A stretch of 64,000 nucleotides of DNA. It comes from Paratinospora sagittata (taxonomy: Eukaryota; Streptophyta; Magnoliopsida; Ranunculales; Menispermaceae). The notes below the pieces were generated by a model. The model saw nothing but the letters and a program-made list of their open reading frames with translations, did no database searches and had not been told where the DNA came from. The stretch covers positions 46,127,554-46,191,553 of the forward strand of contig CM069593.1 in the NCBI GenBank assembly GCA_035771175.1, read 5' to 3'. Of this stretch, positions 21,111 through 33,077 are shown one piece after another. How positions within the stretch are numbered: position 1 is the stretch's first letter; each line of letters opens with the position of its first letter. The position numbers and the translations under genes are program-made.

Positions 21111-21590
21111 TGTCACGCTCTGGGTTGCACAGCGTGCCCCCTACCCATGTGTGGGCGCACCCTCTCGGGGCGAACACCTAAGCCATTATGGATCCATAAT
21201 ATTGTCATATCGCCATGTAACAACCCAACCGCAGCTGGTCTACATCGAAACGATTATTTGTCTGCCACTATTCATGAATAGTGCAGGGCCTCCCTAGGAA
21301 TCGAACTCAAGACCTCCCTTAAGGAGTTAGATTTCGCATTCCTAGTAACCACTGTTACTAGGAATGCGAAATCTAACTCCTTAAGGGAGGTCTTGAGTTC
21401 GATTCCTAGGGAGGCCCTGCACTATTCATGAATAGTGGCAGACAAATAATCGTTTCGATGTAGACCAGCTGCGGTTGGGTTGTTACATGGCGATATGACA
21501 ATATTATGGATCCATAATGGCTAGGTGTTCGTCCAGAGGGGGTGCGCCCACACCTAGATAGGGGCACGTTGTGCAACCCAGGGTGTGACA
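21111..21590. mobile_element. hairpin (foldback) element 2, 480 bp, with CCACT target duplication
   Basis: Arms 21111-21349 and 21354-21590 flank a 4-base loop. The inner roughly 165 bases of the arms match exactly as far as I can read, while the outer 60 or so are diverged. The ends are TGTCACGCTCTGG...CCAGGGTGTGACA. CCACT stands on both sides (21106-21110 and 21591-21595). The arms share CCATTATGGATCCATAAT, the following ATTGTCA and GGGCGCAC words with the hairpin at 17763-18077. The right arm also carries GAGTTCGATTCC, a good pol III B-box or T-arm motif. Open frames across the arms are mirror images and not genes. Confidence 0.85.
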
Positions 21591-21595
21591 CCACT

Positions 21596-22568
21596 TGTCG
21601 CAACCGATCCTACACCATTGGATCACGGTCGATCCAATCAGTCACGATCTGACTGTCCCGATCAGCGCATCCTATCTTAAACAATCGGATCTTTGTACAT
21701 CGCACCTAGACAAATAACTACATTCATCGTATTTAAACGTCTCAGATTCTATCTACCTCAATCTCCAAAAATGAAAAGTTCTTCAACTCCTCGCGACGAT
21801 GCGTGCAAAGTGTTGTGCGCCCATTTGAGCCTTTCTTGTGTATGTTACCTGAAATTCAAGTTTAGTACTCTAACTATATTTATAAGTAAATAATTAAAAT
21901 TCTATTTATTTCATGTTGGACTAAAAAATTATTTTTAAATTTTATCACTTTATATATATATTGAGTAGACTACTTTAGATTCAATTTATCATTCATATAT
22001 AAATGAATATAATTAAATACTTATATATTCTTAATCTTTACTTATCAAAATTTAATAATTAACTTGATTCCGTCTAAAATAATTTATAAGTCCTACTTTA
22101 ATATTTAGTTAAAAATTATGTTTAATTATCTATTTTCCAACATTATGTTCCAAGCTTATTATTGGAAAGTGAAGCCACAAATCAGTGGGATGAGATTGTG
22201 TGAATTCTTATCTATTGTTTTTATTTTTATTTTTTTATAATTGTTTGGGCCGAGGGGCAGAGCAGATAATGTTAACTATTGCAAAAATAGTGACTTGCAA
22301 GGCACCTGTCATTGACAGCTTCTTCCACATGCAATCCAAACCTAACTATTTATCAGACATGGTTGTTAATTGTTCATAACCACAGAAAGGGAAAGAAAGG
22401 AGACCTTTTCAAACCAATTTCATCATACACTCTCTCTCAATTATTGATCTTCAATGGTCAAGATTAATTTATTGGTTCAAAAAGTGCTCAAATCAACTGG
22501 ATAGAAATTACCCAGCAACAACTTGGGCCATGTAATATTCATCCCCAAATTCATCTATGGTTTTTCTA

Positions 22569-22599
<31 letters not shown>

Positions 22600-24564
22600 T
22601 AAGATTAACGGATATCAATACTTATGCCGCTATTAATCTTTCTGGAACATGGTCACAAATACTTAAAATACTATTAACTAACAAATAATAAAAGTGTGTC
22701 GAATTCAAAACCTTTACAATAGTTCTAATTTATAGTTATATGAAAAGGGTCTACCTTGTATGAGGCACCCTTATTATTATAGGGTGGGAAAAAAGGATAA
22801 TATTTGCAATCATACCTTTCTTTGTAACTATATGGTATAAGATAATTTAAAATTTTGATTTTTTCTTTTTTCTCAATTGCCCGGGCCAGAGCCTATGGCA
22901 CAACCTGCCTTCAAAGGGGGTAGGGCAACCATGGAATCCACCAATAACAACTCATTAGGAGCAAATAATATTTACTAACCAACCCATGAGAATTTGAACA
23001 TTTGCACGCCTTTATGGGTAGAAATACTCTTGACCACCACATTAGATGGTCATTTATTATTTAAATTTTGAATTGAAAAATAATTAATGAATTATTTTCT
23101 TAGCTTTCATTTTCCTCAAAAGAAAATTTTATGTGGATTAAGATCAAGTTAAATTGGCAGTCCAATGTAAATAATATGATCTTAATTAAAAATAGTCAAT
23201 GCAATTAAAAGCTCTCATCACATAACCTTCTTTCACTCACAAGGTAGGTAGTGCAGGTGGAAAGGGACCATCACTAACAAAGATGAGCTCCACTTAAATC
23301 AATCACTCTACATTAACTCTAATATCAACTCAACAAAGCCTACTAGTACTACTACTAAGTTATTAGTAGGTGAATTCAATCTCATCTGAAAACTATATTA
23401 AACCATTAAACTTTATTCAAGGTGGCCAACAAACTCCATTTAAGCTGCCCCCACTCAAAAACACTTATTTCTTGTGTCTCACAAAACATTTTTAACAAAT
23501 CGAAACCTTCTGTTTCTCCCCACAGATTGACCCAAATTCTCATTTTTTTTAATACAGAACTACCTTACAACTACTCTTTACTAATCTTAAATAAATAAAA
23601 ACCAGCACTTCTCTTCAATTAATGCCCAACAAGTTTCCCAGATTTATCAAAGCAAATCAACATATTATTAATAATTTACTTTCTAAAACACCATTGAATT
23701 CAACTGGACTACAGGCCAAGGGCCGAACCTAACCATGCTAACCCAGCTGGGATTTCCATTAATACCTATCTTGTCACATAATTTTCATTATACATGGAAG
23801 TTATGAGTGGTAGGACATACGCATTATCGCAAAATCATTTTCATGCTGATAGTGAAATTCATGATAATACTATTACATTACATAGAAACATATATAATAA
23901 ATCAACCCCTTTAATATATGAATTATATAAGATCAAAGTTACAAAATAATTAGAAATTGGTTTCTTTGTTATATCAATAATGCATTAAAAAAGCATGTAG
24001 AAATTATCCAGAGTGCAATCATTCAAACCAAACCAATATCAGACATTTCTTTTGGTTTGAAAAAAATAATAATAATAAATCAGAACTGAATACCACATTT
24101 TCGTCTTCTTTATTTCATATTTGTGATAATTTTGTACAAATCCCTTGATATAAGGAGAGAAAGGGAATTTCGTTTAAGATTCTTTACCAAAAAAAAATTA
24201 AAATAAAAATGGTTTAGACAAATTCAGGTAAATTTGATCATTGCACAAGGGTGTTTCTGTCCATGAATCAAAAAAGAAATAAAACAAATTCATATATAGA
24301 AAGTGATAGAAAAGACACACTAACAGTGTAATTATAAACTTATCAACATCCTTGCAAATTTAATAATATCACTTGTCGCTAAAAAATCACAGGCTCCCAT
24401 TTTTCCCTCTTTTCTTATTTTCCAAAGACAAAAATTATACAATTTTACCACCCTAATTTACCATTTTATACCAAGTAATATTTAACCCCCACCCACTCAA
24501 ACGCCGTCAAGGAGTGAGAAAGGAAGTAGCGGTAACGGGCCTAACGGCGTTTTACTTCTTCTGT
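21596..24564. other. AT-rich intergenic region, 3' flank of the third NHL gene
   Basis: No gene is supported. It contains a pure AT run at 22572-22598 and long AT-rich stretches. The last few hundred bases are the 3' flank of the NHL gene ending at 24565. Confidence 0.5.
22572..22598. repeat. (AT)n microsatellite
   Basis: A 27-base AT dinucleotide run. Confidence 0.9.
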
Positions 24565-25191
24565 TCAGACGTCAACGCTGCAGGGATGATCCACCTGGAG
24601 CCTAACGGCAGAACCGACGTTGACTCCGGCGAACTTACTTCCAAACGTTAAATACGCCGGACAGTTAACGTAGAGATGGTACTTGCCGGAGATCCACGTG
24701 CCCACCTTCCATCTAACCCGTCCATCGAGCTTGATATTAACCAAAACAATCCCAGCCGACTGGTCCTGAGCCAGAGCCGCGCCGAGATACGGCGCGACAG
24801 GAACGGCGGCTCCGACGAGGTGCGGCGACCAAATAATAGTGTCTTTGTGGCCTTGGTACGCCGGAAGAATCATGGTCGGAAGGCTGATCTGCTGGTTCCG
24901 GTAAGACATGAAGATGTCGAGACGGTCGTAGTAGACGCCGATCCTGTCGTTAGGGTTCCGGGAAGAGATGGAGACTTGAATGTCGGAAGAAATGAGGTTT
25001 GGTGAAGAGAGGTTGAATTGATAGACTGTGGCGTCTTGGAGTGTAAAACGAGGCTTTGTTGGTCGGAGAACGAGCCATATTATGAAGATTATTAGGAGAA
25101 TTATGAAGATGAAGAAGAGAAACGCGCCGAACAGCCGCCGGAGGAACCGCTTTCTCTTGTGGTTGTGGTGGCCACAGTCCTTCGCCGACAT
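24565..25191 (-). CDS. NDR1/HIN1-like protein, NHL1/NHL12 type
   Basis: A 208-residue intronless frame with its ATG at 25191. The short N-terminus begins MSAKDCGHH and is followed by a basic stretch (KRKRFLRR, 12-19). A strongly hydrophobic segment at about 21-42 follows, then LRPTKPRF (42-49), which is typical of the NHL1/NHL12 subgroup. LEA_2 landmarks are LQDATVYQFNLS (51-62), NPND (80-83), VYYDR (86-90), AYQGHKD (111-117), RWKVG (160-164) and a final Cys-Ser-Val-Asp-Val. The predicted topology is a short basic cytosolic tail, one membrane span, and an extracellular LEA_2 domain at the plasma membrane. The family is linked to defence and stress responses. GC content is higher than in the flanks, as expected for a conserved exon. 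The family call is firm and the subgroup call is good. Confidence 0.95.
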   Translation of the reverse strand: MSAKDCGHHNHKRKRFLRRLFGAFLFFIFIILLIIFIIWLVLRPTKPRFTLQDATVYQFNLSSPNLISSDIQVSISSRNPNDRIGVYYDRLDIFMSYRNQQISLPTMILPAYQGHKDTIIWSPHLVGAAVPVAPYLGAALAQDQSAGIVLVNIKLDGRVRWKVGTWISGKYHLYVNCPAYLTFGSKFAGVNVGSAVRLQVDHPCSVDV

Positions 25192-25195
25192 CGTC

Positions 25196-25196
<1 letters not shown>

Positions 25197-25227
<31 letters not shown>

Positions 25228-25281
25228 GTGAAAATGAAGATGAGGTTAAAGGGAAGAATGGGAGTGAGAGGAAATATATAG
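25197..25281 (-). promoter_or_regulatory. 5' leader with (CTT)n run and candidate TATA box of the third NHL gene
   Basis: A (CTT)n run (plus-strand AAG, 25197-25227) lies directly before the ATG. CTATATATTT on the minus strand at about 25272-25281 is a TATA-like box about 85 bases before the ATG. Pyrimidine-rich leaders of this kind are common in plants. The TATA call is tentative. Confidence 0.45.
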
Positions 25282-28200
25282 AGGGAGAAAGAGAAGATGA
25301 TGACGGTGGTGACGCGCTCTAGTAATAATAATAAGAAAGAAGAAGAGAAGAAATGAAGGTGAAATTGCTATGTATGGTATACGACTATTTTTTGTGAGTT
25401 TTGTAGTTTGGGAGTATAAGAGTGTACTCATACACGGTTTCTATAGAGACAGAACGCTGATGTTACGACCAGGGCGCTTTTTTCTGGGAGAAGTCATTAA
25501 TGGGTCCATGTTATTAATTGCAGTGTTAATTAATATAAACCGGATTTAATTATTAAGTTTCAAGTTAGCATATAAATATATATATATACACATGCGTCTT
25601 GCAGTGTTGGGTTGCTTTTATATTTTCTAAATTAAACATACAATAAATTATCAATGACTAATCCTCCCTTTTCTGTGTTTTATTCCTTTTTCAGTTTTTT
25701 AAGGACCCTCAAGTAAATATAAAGTAAAAAAGAAGAAATGAAAAAGTAAATAGATTCAACCACAACAAAACTCGGGTTCATGCTCAAATTTTTAGTTCAA
25801 ACAAAATCATACTTTTATATATATATATATATGTGTACCAAAATGCCCTAGCTTTTGTATTGGCCATGAGATGGATCTTTTTTAACTAATTACACATGTA
25901 GTATGTGATTTCGGCTTATTAAATTTTTGGGATACGAAGTATATATTGGTGTACGAGTCGTGCAATATACATTTGACCTTGCGATCCAATGGTATATACA
26001 TATGGATACAACTTATTTTTTCATGAAAATTATTGTATTTATGTTACATATGTTGAAAATATCGCTTAAAAGATTGAATAATTTTTTTTTATTTTTTTTA
26101 AAAAAATGGAATTAAAACAAACTGTTAAACAATGAAAATGTTTTTCTTAAAGAAAATGATGGTTTTCCACCTATGAATTCGTTGGCGATTGTCATGTGCT
26201 TAATGCTTTAAAATTGGGATATTAGTCCTCTTTATTATAGAGCTACTAGCATGTTTATTTATTTTACTTATTTATATAAAACTTTTTTTTATACCGGTTT
26301 TTCGGCATTCAGAATGTATTCTTCTTCTTTTTGGGCGAGACTAATACTCCCTTCAAAAATAATTCTTAAATAACACGTAGTCCTTCTTACTTAAAATATA
26401 TATATATATAACAATACAAATTCCAAATGACATTTGCTTATTTTCTATTTTTTATTCTAGTTCTTATATCAAATTGTCTTGTATTTTTACATTTTTCTTT
26501 CTTTCTCTAAAATCAACAAAAAAAAAAAAAAACATTCGGGGTACTATTAACGAGTCTACTAATATAGTAATTTATTTATATATTTATAGATGTATATTTA
26601 AATTCAACTATTGGATCAATATGAATCAAGTGATCTTTGTGATCATACAATAAATTAGTAACCTTAATTAATCCTTATTTCCATCATATGTATAAAAAGC
26701 TCGTGTCTAATATTACTTTTGCTAAAGTCTCATAATTTTTTTTGAAACATCCTATTATTTATTTATAAAAAATATTATTTTGATTGTTGTAGTCACACTC
26801 ACAATCATTGGATTATTGTGTATTATATATCTTAAGTTGTATAATAAATATAACACATAATAATTTAATAATTATAAATATATAATTATACTAAAAAATG
26901 TAACTGCAATACTTAAAATAGCATTCTCCTTTATTTATTTATTATTTCATAGTTCGAATTAAAAACTTAACGCTGTTAGTCAAAAAGGTCAACAAGTGTG
27001 TATTCGCATGTGGAGTGTGTCGGTACATTTGTCCTTAATTATCAAGAACGAGTGATGTTTGACGAGTAAGACGGCTGTGATCAACTTTCACTGGCATTAC
27101 ATGTTTGATGAGTTTTCACACTTTTCTGTTGAGCATGTGCCACGTGGACAAGTTCACTGTGTGGGCCCAAATCGCTGCAGGTCTCGCCATGCGCATCAAC
27201 ATGCCCTAGGACCTCCTATACCAAAGGTTACATTAGTCATTTTAAATTACTTTTTTTTTTTGTTTTTTTCTATTCAATTTCTTTTTTGTTTTGGTCAAAT
27301 CTACGTTCTCGAGTGACGTAAAAAATAGTACAAAAAAATAAAAAAAGTGACGTAAAACAACTGGTGATCTTGGTGCTGTTTCCCAAACCCGTACGACCGC
27401 CGAGTAATTAATTAGATCTAATTAAGATCGAACGGTTCAGAAGTTTCTTCATTAATTACAAAACAAAGTAAACAACTTTACAAGATTAAGGTCAACCTTA
27501 CCGGATCCGACGCAAGAGGCAATGGGCAGTTTCGTCATCAAGAAAAAGCGAGGCTAAACTTCTGCTAATGGCATCACTATTTTTTTTTTTTTACTATGTC
27601 ATAATTTTATTTTATTTTTATAATTTTTTAAAAAAATTTAGCACTTTAAAAAGTTTTTTTTAATTATGAATTATTAAAAATATAAAATAATGCTTTCAAA
27701 AAAATAAAAAAATAAATAAGAAACACGCTTTAGAATTAGAACATTAATTTATAATTAAGTATTTATTTTTAACAAGATCTAGGTAAAGTTACCTAATAAT
27801 TTTTTTAAAAATTTAAAATTATAAGATAATAATTTTAAAATAGATGATTAGAAGTAAAGAATTTTGCATACATATATAAATTATTAAAAAATTAAAGTTA
27901 TTATGTAAAGAATTTTTTTTAATAATAAAAATTATTTATTATTAATGTGTTGGAAAAAAACTATTGGTATAAGTAGCCCCTCAATTTTTAGACTAATCTA
28001 GGAAAGTGGGAAGTGTCATCATATTATGTAAATGGAAACGCGTGAATGGACGAAAACACCCTTGTGACAAAGAAAAGCTTCGTGGCTTTTGCGCGACATT
28101 TGCTAGGAGCTTTTGAAAAAACGCGATTTTTTATTGAAAAATTTAATGTGGCCTGATGGTAGCAAATGGTAGCTGGCGATATCGGTTTCGGTTTATTTAA

Positions 28201-31200
28201 TTGCGAAAGTAAGTGTGTTATAGGCTAATGAGTGAATTTTGACCGTTGGATCAGGTTGCTTTAGAAGAGTAGAGCGTGGCCGATACGTTACTGTCTCGTA
28301 TAGGGATCACTTTTATCGACAAGAAGGTGCACCCAACCGACTTTTCGGGTTCGAGAATATACTCGATTTATGTGAAAGAGTACTTGTAAAATCGGTCGCT
28401 TCATTTAGTTCTATTTTCTGCCACGTCAGCAGAATTATTGGACCAGGGGCCGGGGCCGGGCGGTTCAGACCCGGTTCGGTAGGATACTTGTCTTAATCAA
28501 ACCCAAAATATATCCACCAAATTAATGATCATTAACCCCATAAAAAAAGTTGAGTTGATATTTAAGGTAGCGTTTTGGTTCGTTATTAGAATACAATTTT
28601 TTATATTTAAAAATTTAAAAATATTAAAAACTTATTTGATTTAAATGATTGTAAAAACAGTTTTTCAATTTTTGTTAAAAAAATAGATTATTTTCAAAAA
28701 AATGATAAAATATTATTTTAAATTTTTTTTAAAAGTTTAGTATTATTCTTGTATTTAGTGTTTAAAATATTAAAGCCAGTATTTTTATAGACTTAGACCC
28801 ATAATTTCTCAATTTTAGGCATGAAATGTCTTTCTTATTCAAAAAAGTATAAATAGGAAAATTTTCAAGAAGATTCCAAGTATGAATAGGGGTGAAAATA
28901 TTTTTAACAATGCAATTATATATAATGGGACCCAACTCTAATTATCATGCAATTGGCTCCTACAAGTAATTAATTAATGAAAAATAAAGCAAACCAATAA
29001 CCTACCTAACACTCTTTAGAATGTCAGATTTGAGCAACTTCTCATTTTCCATGAACTTCCATCAAGGCTTTTTTTTTTTTATAAATAATTTAGTAATTAA
29101 TTGGATGGTCAAGATTGATGGGTTGATTGACCCAAGTGCATTAACCAAAAGATGGGTCAAGGTTGATGGGTGGCAAGGAAAGAGCCTTTTGAGTTTTGAG
29201 CTTAAACTTAGGCTGTCTTTTTTGCCATGGGATTGAAGGGAAAATGAGAGGGTGGTTTTGGGGTTTGTGGGGTCTTATCTCTTGGTTGTGTGGACATTTC
29301 ATATTTCATAAAAAGGAGAAGGCCTTTTCTAACCTATCTTCTCTATTATAAGATTGCTCACCTAACTTTGTCTCCTTCTACACCACACCTCAACTTCACA
29401 TTTGCTTTAATTCCTTTGAAACCACCAAAAAGCTTATCATCAATACCTCCTACTAATTTCTACTTTAAAACCACCAAAAGCTATTTAATTTAATTTAATT
29501 TAATAATATAGTTCAATTCAATAATATCTAGCTAGATGGGACTTTGGAATCTTTTTTTTTTTTAAAGAGGGGTGTTATTCAAAAAAACATTTTTAGAATA
29601 TAATTTTAACATCTCATTGAGAATATTAGATGCCCTCTATCAAATCACATATTAACACATGATTAAAGGACATTCAACAATACACGAATTAAAGGGCTTA
29701 CGTGTTAAAAACCCGTATATATATCATTTTCCTTTTCTTAAAAGGTTCTAGTACATTTTTTAACACCTTTCTTTTTCATAATTAATCAAAGTTTGATATA
29801 AACACCGGACTGAATTATTTATTTTATTAAATATTTAGTTCACCACTTTATGCAATCAAATACCATGATCACATAAATTAGTTTTACATAGGAATATATA
29901 CATATGTATGTATGTAAATGAGTTTTGAGAGGTTTATAATAAGGTGGGGGCTTTTATATTTCTATGTTGGAACTTTTTGAAAAAAAGTTGGAAAAGGGTT
30001 CATGGGCAGATACCGAAGCACACAAGCTAAGAATATCCTTTAATGGGGGTGATGTTAATTGATGAGTATATCCCATAAATAAAGAAGTTTTTTCTCTTTT
30101 TAAAGTAGCAGTTGTATAATATAAATTAAGGATCTAATTTCAGATGCATGCACTCAAAAAGACCCACCAAGATCCTTGCTAATTAAATCCTTTAACTATA
30201 TATATATCTTAAGTATTTTTTGCTACCACTCTTTTATTCGACTTTGATGGTTAGTGCAAAGAGACAAACCTAAAAAAGAAATCTACATAAAAAAAAAAAA
30301 AAGTATACAAGCAGAACAAAGCAAAGAGAGAGACTTCATGAATTGGAGATTCTAAAGTAGAGAAAAACCCAAGGGAAAAAGAGGCCTAAAAAGGAAGAAA
30401 AGGAAAGGAAGGTATCTCCTTGAATCAATAACTAAATGGTTAAGTCCATGAAGGCTCCAAGCATGGTTTTGAGAGTTAGTGTGAGAGTGAGTTTGATTTG
30501 ATACTACATGCAAGTGTTAATATTTTGAGGGTCATGACTCAATTTTATTGAGACGAAGGAAAAAAAAGGGTAAATTGAGGATACAAGGCAAAGCAAAAGA
30601 AAAAAAAAAAGTTATTCCTTTTCATCCTCTATTTTTCAATGCCTTGTAAAGCAAGAAAGACGAAGAAGACATGAAAAGATAGAATATTTTTGTCACTTTA
30701 CTCATATTGGGTCATTTTGATCTATGGGTAACACTAAAATTTTATAATTGTTAATGTTTATGTTCACTTAATATATATAATCGGGAGTCTATTTATCAAT
30801 TACAACTTTTAGGTCGAGTAATTTCTAGTATTATATCAAAGCAATATTCTTCTAAAATCTCATGTTCAAATATTCTCGCGCAGGTATTAGCTTGTTTCTT
30901 TTATTTAATTTTCCTTTTTGCTATAAATCTAGTCTATGTGCACTTATCATCTATAGCTTTAGATCTATAGTTTCTAATATTAACTTAAATTCGAGTTGCA
31001 TATACACAAAGATCGACAAAGGCACTTCACTGATGAAGAAAAAAAAAACTTTAATTCTAAGAACGTATAAATTTTCTAGATCTTGATTGATGTTCCTATG
31101 AACCACACTCTACCAACCTCACTGACTCTTTCTAGGGACGATTAATTCATATGGGAAAATACGTCTTCATATGTTCAACAACCTATACTATAAAATAAGG

Positions 31201-32517
31201 TTGTTATGATTGAAAATGACAAATAAATAAGCCATCTTGGCGAATTGAAATATTTATATTGAAACTTAATTATTCTAATCCTACTAAACGTGTTATAAAA
31301 GTAAAATGGATAATTAATTCAATCTCTAAGCTAATAGCGGCCATTAATTGGATTTATTATTTAAAAAGGAATGTTTCTCCCTCTCCTCAAATTAACAACT
31401 TTGAATTGTATTGACTTATTTTTTCCACTTTTTAGGATTGTTTTGAAAGCAATATGCAAATGTAAATCAGAAATATTAAAATCTCTTTCATGATATTTTT
31501 AATAATTACCAAGTATACCAAAAACCTATAACCAAATGCAAGATTATTCAAACAAGATTCTTACTTTTCAAGAATGATATTATTACTTTTATGAGTTATT
31601 TATTCTTAATAATTTGTTTCATTGATACATTTAGGTGGACGGGACAAATTTTCAAATGCGATGATTTCAGTTTGTGCAGTTTTGAGTCTAAGTGTCACCG
31701 ATGGGTATGAGGATTAGTCCGTCCCGAAGGAATTAGATACCCCGTGGGGATACCAGGTGTAAGGGTCTGTTGTTTCTTTTCAAAAAAACAGAAAAAACTA
31801 TATCACAACTGCTTTTAAACTATCATGTGTGCTTCAGTTGTAAAGACCAACGGCTTAGCCTTTAATGGTAGGTTTGAAGTGCAGAACCCAAAGTTGCTAA
31901 TGGTGTTGAAAGCAGGTCGAGCCCACTGGAACACTTGATGTTCTCGAAACCATCTAGTCATGTCTCCACGCAAGTTGGTGCACTTAGGGATTTGTTTTTT
32001 TCCTCTCTCTCTCTCTCTCTCTATAACTTCCTTATCCACAAAATTAAAATTACTTTTATGCAAACGTAATAATCAACTCTATCTGGCCCGCCATATTCAT
32101 GCTGATTGATTTATGATTACTAGCTAGCTAACTTGTTCTTATCTCTTCCCAATTACTCTCTAAGATTTATATATACGTCCTCTAAAATTGGGCTCGTGAA
32201 TTAACATGCAAGAGAAAGAAATTTGAAAACTCATCATTAAATCTCTTACGTGCAAAACTCAAATATAAAGAAAGATTACACACATGCCGAAAGTTGAAAC
32301 AAAGTTTGAATCAAATCAATAATAAATTAACTTTTAGATCGTCGTTTTGGATTTCCATTAAAACGTTCATTAATTATAAATTAAAATAAAATAAATAAAT
32401 ATACCGAAAAGTAAAGACTTGATGTTTCAATAGGACTACAAAGGTGTTGCAAATTACAAAATCATGTTGCATCCATATGTGGTATTTCTACTCATTGTGA
32501 GACAGAGTTATACCTTT
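25282..32517. other. long AT-rich gene-poor region
   Basis: More than 7 kb without a supportable gene. Local notes: 27060-27200 is less AT-rich and has GCCACGTGGAC, an ABRE/G-box-type motif, at about 27136-27146. The area 28230-28500 is also less AT-rich and holds an 85-codon plus-strand frame with no recognisable similarity. At about 28565-28760 the sequence resembles a degraded MITE (GGTAGCGTTTTGGTTC). At 31635-31770 there is a moderately GC-rich stretch with CCCCGTGGGGAT that I cannot place. Short open frames elsewhere look random. Confidence 0.5.
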
Positions 32518-32522
32518 ATTAT
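32518..32522. repeat. target-site duplication ATTAT, left copy
   Basis: ATTAT directly precedes the left LTR and matches 37917-37921 after the right LTR. Confidence 0.9.
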
Positions 32523-33061
32523 TGTTGGAAAAAACGATGGTTGTAAAGAAATAAATTTTACAATCCCAAGATAATTTCCCAAACTAAAAATACACCAAAG
32601 ATTTTAGCGTGGAAAACCCTCCAAAGATGAGGTAAAAACCACGGGACCCTTAGGCCACTTAAAGACTTCCACTATAATCAAATGGGATTACAAACTTCAC
32701 CCTTAGGTGGATCTATCATAAATATACACTAACTATGTATCTTCAATTTGTGGATAACACTTCACAAATTAGCTCACACTTTTTCTTCTCAAAGAAACTC
32801 TCTTTGAGGCTCTCTGGATCTATCAGATTAGATATCTCCGAATGAATTTTCAAGTTGAAAATGTGGCTCTATTTATAGAGCTCAAATAGGAGCATTATTG
32901 TAATAAAAGAAAAATTATATGTCAAACATTTCGTCGCTGCCCACGAGCTTCTTGCTTCCTTCTCCACGAGCTTCCCATGCATAGCCCACGTGAGTTATTT
33001 GTTTGTTCCATGCAACCTGCCCACGTGAAGTCATGCCAGGTACAGGAGAGGTGGACCAACA
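32523..33061 (-). repeat. 3' LTR of the copia element (539 bp)
   Basis: Ends are TGTTGG...CCAACA. The minus-strand U3 carries TTCACGTGGGC and CTCACGTGGGC (two G-box cores at about 33020 and 32989) and a CTCTATAAATAGAG TATA region at 32868-32881. It lacks the 12 bases (AGATAACACCAA-type duplication) seen in the other LTR. Confidence 0.95.
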
Positions 33062-33077
33062 AATCTCCCCCTCCACC
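33062..33077 (-). other. polypurine tract
   Basis: The minus strand reads GGTGGAGGGGGAGATT directly before the 3' LTR. It abuts the pol stop codon at 33078-33080. It would prime plus-strand DNA synthesis. Confidence 0.9.

Noticed and set aside
21043..21603. Two mirror-image open frames (84 and 65 codons) with identical C-termini
   Set aside because: They are the same sequence read from the two arms of hairpin 2, so they are a product of the palindrome, not of gene duplication.
24676..25005. 109-codon plus-strand open frame
   Set aside because: Exact antisense of the NHL coding sequence at 24565-25191. Open antisense frames are expected in GC-richer exons. The same applies to plus-strand frames at 48468-49310 and minus-frame shadows at 3208-3701.
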